Below, piece by piece: positions 56,513-64,000 of a stretch of DNA of 64,000 nucleotides. The stretch is from Coffea arabica (lineage: Eukaryota; Streptophyta; Magnoliopsida; Gentianales; Rubiaceae): the NCBI RefSeq assembly GCF_036785885.1, contig NC_092310.1, forward strand, positions 4,402,001 through 4,466,000. Direction: 5' to 3'. How positions within the stretch are numbered: position 1 is the first letter of the stretch; every line of letters begins with the position of its first letter. Below the pieces are notes generated by a model. The model did no database searches. It saw nothing but the letters and a program-made list of their open reading frames with translations, and was not told the DNA's origin. The translations under genes were made by a program, and so were the position numbers.

Positions 56513-58405
56513 TGACTGGATTTTTATATAAGTACAAGTTTAATTCCGAAATATACCTATTTTGATTGCAAGTATATAGGTCAAATTAGTAGTTTAGGGT
56601 AAATATCTGGTCAATCCCACAGAGAGCAACTTTACAGGTACCAAACCTTTACTTAATCTATTATTTAGACTAATGATCTATTTAAGCAAGAAAAGTTTAA
56701 TTACTACTACCTAACTAATCTTAACTAGATATTCGCAAGGTAACAATGAAGAAAATTCATCAAATACTTGAGTCTAGAGATATAGATTCCACTTATGGCA
56801 TAAAAATACTAATATATAGATTTATCTCTTGTTACAACTCTTGTTCAACTAGAGATTCATTTCCAATACTACCAAATCTCATTCTCATGATAAAATGGCC
56901 TAAAATAGGCCAGTTTTCCCGATTCTCATGGTGAATAACTAGATCTATTCTTGTTTCTTCATGAAAATTAAGTTTAATCCACTTAAGTGTACCTCTATTT
57001 TCATGAGTCTACTATTCAAGCTCTATTTATGTTGTTCCATCATTATTGTCAACTTTCATTGAATAATAACAACTATAAGCTTGTTGTTGGTGATCAAGCA
57101 ACAATAAGTGATAAGCATGCATAAATAGACAAGTTAATACAAGATGTAACAAGTGTAAATCATATTCACTTCATATCAAGTAGCCACAAGTTTCATCTAC
57201 TTCCTAGATCTAAAAATTTAGCTACTCATATAAGATATGACAAGAAATAACATGGTTTCATTGCAAGAACACATATTGAATCACAAGTAAAAGATAGATA
57301 AAAAAAGCTTAACCAAGATTAGTGAAAACTCTCCCAAATTTCTTCTATTCCTTCAACAAATGAGTTTTACAATGAAGTTTCCAATTATTCTCACAAAAGT
57401 TCTAGTTAGAGAGAACAAAACAAGACTAACCACTAAGCTCCTATCCTAAAATCTGATGATCACCCCTCTAAAAATGTCCTATTCTCCTCTTCTAATGATT
57501 CTCACATCTCAAGTGTTAAGAGAGTCAAAAGGTGATTTTTTGACAAGATATAAAGCTCCTTTTTTCTTCCAAAAGATTCCTTGAATATGTGCAGCCAAAA
57601 TTCTTGTTCAGAGTTGAACTGAAGAGTAGTGTGAAGGTAGAGAAAATGGCTGAGCAAATTGCAAACATCAGGCTACAATAAGCGACTAGGGAATACGCGA
57701 TTTCAACTCGCGTTTTCAATAGTTGCGTATTCATTTCTGTGAATTTGGCATCATTTCAACTGTTATTTTCTCATTGATAGAGGCTGAACTAACTCTTGTG
57801 CAAAACATGAAAATTGTAGAATTTTGAGTTATCTTTTCAATGCTTTAAGAATCATATAATTTGGAGTTCTGTGGACCAAGATATGACCACAATACCATCA
57901 ACTAGTCAAAGCTCTGTCTCAGCTTTCGACCATGCACTTGCACTTCTATATTTCGACTTTTTGACAAGGAAAACGGCTGAACTGGATTTCGATGTTTTCA
58001 TACCAAATATAGATCTATTTCTTAGCTTCAAAATGGTATAAGAATTACCTCAATATGATGCTTGTAGCTCAATATATTTCTAAAATATCACAATGTGTCA
58101 AAACTGTCTTCACTTGCATTTCTTCATTTGAATGTTTTCCACTTCATATCTTCTTTAAACCACTTCAAATCATCAATAATTATCTAATTCTCTTCTCAAT
58201 TCATGCCATTTGATGATTGAATCATTAAACCTACAAAAATATGAGGTTTTCACCATGAAAATCCATAGAAATGTAATATTTATCACTTAAACCACAAAAT
58301 GCGTTTTTTCACTAAAATCCTAGTTATTTAGTTATAAAACTAAATAAAACACACCAAAACTAACTAATAAAACACACTAAAAACACGTAAGATATACTCT
58401 TATCA
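56513..58405 (-). repeat. 5' LTR of the minus-strand Athila/Tat-like element
   Basis: 1893 bp from TGATAAGAGTATATC to ccagTCA on the minus strand. It aligns with the solo LTR of 36928-49651 over its whole length. The primer-binding site follows directly. Confidence 0.88.
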
Positions 58406-58745
58406 CCTCTGTCAACTGGATCCGAGCTTTGATCATGGCCTTGGATACAACCTCTGATTACAGAAGTATATCCGAGGTCGGATCCATTCTTTTCTGCTCA
58501 AATCCGAGGTCAGATCCAACTCCTCTATTTCCAGCTTCAATTTCCTTCTTTTATCGCGCAACTTCCTCTTTTGATCTCACTTATGCATTATCCTGCAAGA
58601 TATACATTGCCTCATTTTCAACTTAAGCGAGTGTTTCATGCACCAATAACCTATCAAATATCACATATTTATGCATTAATCCACTAATTTTACACATTTA
58701 GCTCACTAATTAACGCTTGAAGCAATTTTGCACCAAAAAGGAGTT
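58406..58745 (-). repeat. Related LTR fragment, inner part
   Basis: Minus-strand continuation of an LTR that begins at 60937 (TGATAAGTGAATATTTT). The tccgaggtcggatcc and tccgaggtcagatcc pieces are inverted or direct short repeats. It was split by the LINE and cut by the Athila/Tat element at 58405. Confidence 0.6.
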
Positions 58746-60839
58746 TTTTTTTTAATCAAATGTATTTTTATTTTTTATTAAAAATTTTAGCAGAGTTTCC
58801 CCTTATAAATGGATGAAACTCCCTGTCAGCAAACCCAATCTCACAAAAATATCCACATGACAGTTATTTAATACAAATTTTAAGCTAAGCTATAGTAATT
58901 TTCTACAAAAATTAGGGAAGCCTAAAGTGTCCATGATAATCTACCCGCGGACAGTAGCCAGTAAAGAACGAAAGTCGTCAAAAACATCCTCTTACTCCGA
59001 ATTTGCGCCAAGGTTAGCTAGATAATCAGCGGGTTTGTTCGCCTCTCTATAGCAATGGGTTATCTCATGGAAATGATGCTTGAAACTGAGCAATTCATCC
59101 ACCTCCCGTTGCAGTCTCCAAGGGCAACCATGTGTCCCTTAGAGTATTTGCACCAAGACAAGTGAGTCAAATTCAACATGCAACTCTTGTAAGTCTCGAG
59201 CAACACAGAGCCGCACCCTAAAGAGTATGGCCATGAGCTCCGCGTGTAAACTGGTCAATGACCCAAAAAAAAAGGAATAATCGACGATAAATCTCCCTTC
59301 CCCATCTCGTACAACTCCCCCACCCCCACTAACTCCCGGGTTCCCCCTTGCACAGCCATCCGAATTCAACTTATACCCTGCCCTAGGAGCCGACCATGTA
59401 ATCGGTAAAATAAAAATCCTTCTTTTCAGAGCTACTAACGAAGAGTGAAGAACATCCCAAGAGACAAAAGAACAAGCTATCTCCAGAAAATTACAATGTA
59501 GTAAATCACATAACTATTGAAATACCTGATCTGCCACCTCCGTCCCCCCCCACCTTCCTTCCATCAAACAGACCCCTGTTTCTCGCTTTCCATAACTCCC
59601 AACAGACGAGCATAGGTAATGTATGATAAACGAATCTGAGATACACGTTGTGCCCCTTACGTAGCCACCACTGTAACACCACGTGTCTCAACGTGGACAC
59701 CATATCCAAATCTCCTAAGACACCCTCAAAACTATTCCAGACCGCCTTAGCTAAATTTCCTGTTAAAAATATGTGATTAACCTTCTCATTTGCTGGCTCA
59801 GAAAAACAATGACACTTAGACGGACCTTGTACCTCAAACTACGCTGTAGATCCATTAGGGGAAGATGCAATCGTAGCAACCGTAACATAAAGAAAGAGAT
59901 GTTGATAGGAAACCCCTTCAGCCACACGTGCAAAACCACCCAAGAATAATTAGAAGCCTGCGCAACAAGCGTGTAACCCGAAGAAACTAAGAATGAACCA
60001 TTCTGCGTTAAAGCCCATACACCATCCTATCAGAGCTATGAGCGGATGAAGGGGGAACCTTCACAACTTGCCTAACCAACTCAGGTTCTAGAACTTGATT
60101 AAGAAGTCGCATATTCCATTGTGTTTGCGAGACAAAATTTGACACAACATACATGCTCATGAAAAATTTCCATCTAATGACATATAGCCCCAGTTCCCAT
60201 CCAATTGTCATGCCAGAAATCCATTGATCCCTCACCGATGACCCAGCAAATATGCTTTTCTGCCAACTATTAAATCGAACATAACCTCTTCCAAGTGTAA
60301 GACAGCGAATAACCCTCTTCTACCAAACAAGGGTGCACCCCTCTACTATATTTGGTTGTTAAAAATTTAGCCCATAGGGATCTCCTTTGCTGAAAATTCC
60401 ACCAAAGCTTAATGGAAAAAGCTTCATATACCTTCGTCAAGCTACGAACTCCAATCCCACCCTCCTGCTGTGGCGGCACAACTCCCCCCAACTTAACCAA
60501 TGAAATTTATAGCTCATATCCGTCGAGCTCCACAAAAAATTTACCATCACCATTTTTACGGAAGCAATGACTCCCTTCGGAGGAGATGTTGCTGCTAACA
60601 GGTGAATTGGCATTGAAAACAAAATACTCTTTAACAGCACAATCTTGCCACCAAATAAGAGGACCCGATTCTTCCATGATAGGATTCTGGATGTTATGAC
60701 GTCGCAGAGTTCGGCAAAATAATGCATCTGCCTTCTTCCAATATAAAGGGGGCAGCCAAGATATTTGATTGGAAATAATTTGTACGAGAAGCCGGTTACC
60801 AATCCAATCATCGCACGTCGTTGCAAAGACAAGGTGGGA
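58746..60839 (-). mobile_element. 5'-truncated L1-type LINE
   Basis: 2094 bp with a T-run at the low-coordinate end, which is the A-rich tail on the minus strand. A 17-bp TSD with one mismatch flanks it (58729-58745 and 60840-60856; core aaaaaggagtt). It codes for the C-terminal half of the L1 ORF2 protein only. Five or more frameshifts or stops lie in it. Confidence 0.88.
59139..60839 (-). pseudogene. LINE ORF2 remnant: reverse transcriptase end and RNase H
   Basis: 60839-60437 reads FPIKYLGCPLYIGRR and ILSWKNRVLLFGGKIVLLKS, the region after the L1 reverse transcriptase core. 60500-60270 holds GGIGVRSLTKVYEAFSIKLW. 59369-59139 reads LNSDGCARGNPGVSGGGGVV-like (start of RNase H with its first Asp) and LHAELMAILF with the Glu. 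Endonuclease and the catalytic reverse transcriptase core are missing through 5' truncation. Confidence 0.85.
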
Positions 60840-60856
60840 TGCACTAAAAAGGAGTT

Positions 60857-60937
60857 AAATATGATTATAAACCCTTAAAAACACGACAAAAGTGTGCATA
60901 TAATCATATGAAACATATATAAAATATTCACTTATCA
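60857..60937 (-). repeat. Related LTR fragment, start
   Basis: On the minus strand starts TGATAAGTGAATATT and includes gcacacttttgtcgtg before the LINE insertion site. It belongs with 58406-58745. Confidence 0.6.
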
Positions 60938-63900
60938 AAATCCAAACAACGATCTCCACCAAAAAGACATATAGCAGGTTTGGTAATATGAAATAGCTTA
61001 AACCAATGAATAATGAAAAACAATTGTTAATATGAAATAGCTTAAACCAATGAATAATGGAAACACAATCATTCTATGATAACGTCAATCTCTAAGAATT
61101 CTTTTATGTCCAAAGTGACTCTGAGGATCGAGCAAAACAAAAGTCAATTACAGATAGATAACGCAGCCACTTATTTTACAAAATCAACATTCATGTAATG
61201 CAGGAGAGAAAGAAAAAAATAAATAAAAAAGACCAGAGATGAGTTTAAAACTGAACCTTTCTCTAACCAACTTGAAACAAGGGGTAGGAACCATTATCAC
61301 CTTCTGAACGATGCCTAGTCTTGAGAATAAGTTAACAATAAATTAAATTTTGTTCAACCGTTGTTACATGATTCACGACAACATTTACTCATCTTTTCCC
61401 AACCAACTTGACAGTGATCAAGCAAAAGCAATTTGTGTTTAAAGAAAAGAATTGGAACTATATTAATTTATGCATGAACCAGCAACATTAATGTCCATTA
61501 ATCACAGCCCACAATCAATCATTAATTACCACAAAGCCGGAGAAGGAAAATTGTGACATTAATTATTAAGATAAATGAGCCAAGTCGAGCTCTTAACGAA
61601 CTGGGTCAAGCTCGACTCATGAGCTACCCTATTCGATCAATAGCTCTAGTCAAGGTGTAAGACCAAAAAAGTGAAAAGCTCATTGAGGGAAAAATCATGG
61701 TTGAACTTTACATAAATCTGGCATCAAAATATGATCCCAATTCAATGTATAAATACATAGTAGTAAAGTTACAAGAATTTCAACAGTGAAGTAGTAAACA
61801 CTAAAAACACAAACAGATAATAACGATGCAAAATCCAAAAAAAAAATTGAAAGATAAGTGCTTGAAGAAAGAAAAATACATTGAAATTAATTAGCATTAA
61901 GAAAAAACATGTAGATAAAAATTTGTAAAAGGAAGAGAGATAACCAAGGTCCTGGATTTGCATAAAAGGAAAAAAAATCCTGAATTTGGTAAAAGATAAA
62001 AGAGTTTTCACCACTTTACTCGCATGCCAATTCAAGATTAGAGGGCAATTTGAGAACGTGTAGGGCTCTGAGTCATAGATTTAGGGCTGGAAGGATAGAA
62101 AAGACTCTATCAAGGCCTTGAAGTGAAAGGAAGAGAAGGGAATAAGAAAGAGAGGACAACGGCAGTTTCACTGGAGTTGGGGAGCATTAGGGCTTCATTC
62201 AGTATAGTATGGTTTAATTTGTTTTTATTAAGGATTATATAGAAAACTCAAATATCGTTGGTTTATGGCTCATCCAATTTTTTTCGGTTCATAAGGTTTG
62301 ACCATTCTTGACGATTTTATGTTACTTCCCAGCTTTAGTGCTCAACTGAATCGAAGTCATGGCCGGTTCGCAGTTGAATCGATCAAACCGGCCAGTCGGC
62401 TCCAACTCTAAAAATAATGAATAAAACATAATCAACAATTAATACATCTTCAAATGTTGGAACTTCTCTATAGCCTTCTCAATTTGCTCCTACTAAGATT
62501 TATCCAATCCCTTTATTCACAGTAAACCAGACTTTTGTATAAGTTTATCAAAATCCAGCTTGATTTAGAAACTTGAAATCAATCCAATACAATCCAAATT
62601 GTTTCAATTTTTTCTTTTCTAATTTAAGCTTTAACACTGATCAAATTCTCTGAACTCTCTTTTGAACGAGTAATTATGCTGCATCCTAGAAATGGAAAAA
62701 AGACAAAAAGCATTTTCTCTTGCACTTAGACTACTAATCTGACTTTTTTTTCTCAAAGAAAAGGACAAGGCTAATTCTGGTAAATGGACAACATTTATTT
62801 GGGGACTACTTCTAATTCTAAGCATGCTTTTTCTTAGTTTTCTCCTTTTCGTATAAATTTCCTCGTAATCACATGTAGATTGTTGCGTACGATTTGGGGA
62901 TTCAAAGTATACAAAAATTCCAATATTGCTCCAGATGAAGTACATTAAGTTTTTTTTTTTTTGGTCGGATTAGAAGAGTTTGCACTCAGAGAAGTTCCAA
63001 AGAAAGGTCCCATCCCAAGGCATGTTCATAGTTAACCCTAAATCTTGGAATTTTTCCCCACTACACGCTATACAGAATCAATGTTTGCACAAGTTATGCA
63101 CCTAGAAAACGAAGCCTTTGCCAAGAAATTTTGAACAATTTTTGTACATGCAACAATGAGAAATTTGGGTTAACATACAGCAGGGAAAAATTCCATTATG
63201 AAAATTACTCAATAATACCTAGCTTGCCAGCATAAAAAAAAACACCAAATCATCCAATGCACACGAAATTTACGTAGCCTTTCACTTGTTCACTGTATTT
63301 TCTCTTAAAGAAAAATTATATGGCCAAAAAGAAGATAGAACCTGTCAGTTTTGAAAAATTGAGCAGGATAAAAAAAAAACTTAAAAGCACACAAAAGAGT
63401 AAATTTCTGCAGCATTTTTTAGATTTCACATGAAATTTTATGACTAGCAAACTAACACGTATTAAAAAAAAAAAGAAAAATGGACCGCAATGTCTTCAAA
63501 TTAGTTTAAAAAAAAACTAAGATCACAGTTGAAAGAATTATATACAAATTTCTTTTCAGATCAACAACTATGGTAGTTGAGATTGAGAAGTAATAACAAA
63601 AGAAGTTGCATATTAATTGATCAAGAAACCAAAATGAGATAGCATACTTAAGTGCCTGATAAAAAATTTGTTAAAAGCATCAAATATTTAATTTGTGTTT
63701 GGTTTTCAAATAAAATAACTACAAAATGAAAAGGATGTGGAGGGTACAGAGAGGCTGAAGGCAGAGAAGGAGATTAATCATGATGCCCGTGAAGATATTC
63801 CGAATTGATAATTTACTAGATTGAACAAAGACGAATTCGTGAGGGTAAAATTTTATCATATGGTCTTTATCCTAATTCGGTGATGAAATGTATACAATAC

Positions 63901-64000
63901 ATCCAAGACTAATAACCTAGGAGGTGGTCAAAGAAGCAAATTAACGATTGAGAACAAACATTTTTGTTGGAACATTGCTGATTCTTAAAACTAATGCCTA
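60938..64000. other. Intergenic, no gene recognised
   Basis: AT-rich. 60988-61067 is a near-perfect tandem duplicate (taatatgaaatagcttaaac unit). 61568-61620 has gagccaagtcgagctc and gtcaagctcgactc pieces like the ends of hAT MITEs. 62340-62400 has gaatcgaagtcatgg and ggttcgcagttgaatcgatc pieces that look like the end of an inverted-repeat element. No long frame has a recognisable domain. Confidence 0.45.

Larger units (their letters stand above)
50990..58405 (-). mobile_element. Ty3 Athila/Tat-type element, degenerate, minus orientation
   Basis: A full 5' LTR (58405-56513) is followed by the primer-binding site tttttggcgccgttgctggg, gag, protease region, reverse transcriptase, RNase H and integrase in this order toward lower coordinates. 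Each gene is cut by frameshifts. There is no recognisable 3' LTR, so the 3' end was lost or has diverged. The primer-binding type and protein motifs place it in the Athila/Tat branch. Confidence 0.85.

Noticed and set aside
19137..58405. Endogenous pararetrovirus or an env-bearing virus
   Set aside because: All polymerase-bearing pieces have integrase and LTRs in the order of plant Ty3 retrotransposons. I see no movement protein, coat or envelope domain.
1..64000. tRNA, rRNA or CRISPR-like arrays
   Set aside because: No cloverleaf with conserved A and B boxes, no ribosomal core sequence and no regularly spaced repeat was seen. The tandem modules in the LTRs have irregular short spacing.

Overview
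This window looks like nuclear DNA of a eudicot plant. It is AT-rich, its genes have introns of a kilobase or more, and its gene content (GOT1, an Ariadne-type RBR ligase, germin-like proteins) and repeats (Copia/SIRE, Ty3 Tekay chromovirus, Ty3 Athila/Tat, L1 LINE, hAT and MULE non-autonomous elements) are those of a flowering plant. I cannot fix the genus from sequence alone. I see no tRNA, rRNA, CRISPR or prokaryotic feature.

Only two genes look intact. One is GOT1 (5306-9400, + strand, six exons, 140 aa), a small Golgi/ER membrane protein of vesicle transport. The other is an intronless ARIADNE-type E3 ubiquitin ligase (32692-34263, + strand, 523 aa) with every RBR metal ligand and the catalytic cysteine in place. 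Two germin-like genes on the minus strand (12021-13557 and 17802-18859) are tandem remnants broken by frameshifts and by several insertions.

Most of the rest is transposable elements, many nested and dissectable from their target-site duplications (TSDs). 1-4800 holds two MULE-like inverted-repeat elements. 9873-11326 is a Pack-MULE with 208-bp terminal inverted repeats, a perfect 9-bp TSD and captured exons that I read as a plant p31comet (MAD2L1-binding protein) gene. 11533-18478 holds the germin pseudogenes plus SINE-like, MITE, hAT, Copia and MULE insertions. 19137-26598 is a non-autonomous Tat-like element (TSD catat) with a SIRE-type gag-only Copia element nested inside (21469-25390, TSD ttttc). 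26604-32290 is intergenic sequence with two MITE-like elements.

35607 to about 49980 is a three-level nest: an Athila-like LTR fragment, split by a solo LTR of a related family, which is itself split by a 10.8-kb decayed Tekay chromovirus with 2.6-kb LTRs (37742-48578). From about 50990 to 58405 lies a degenerate Athila/Tat element in minus orientation with only its 5' LTR recognised. It abuts another LTR fragment (58406-60937) that carries a 5'-truncated L1 LINE (58746-60839, 17-bp TSD). The last 3 kb has no recognisable gene.

The most notable items are the Pack-MULE carrying p31comet exons, the MULE-like element inserted inside a Copia gag codon run, an extra coiled-coil reading frame upstream of gag in the Tekay element, a repeated GGACGTCC palindrome module in the SIRE-like LTRs, and the intronless Ariadne gene.
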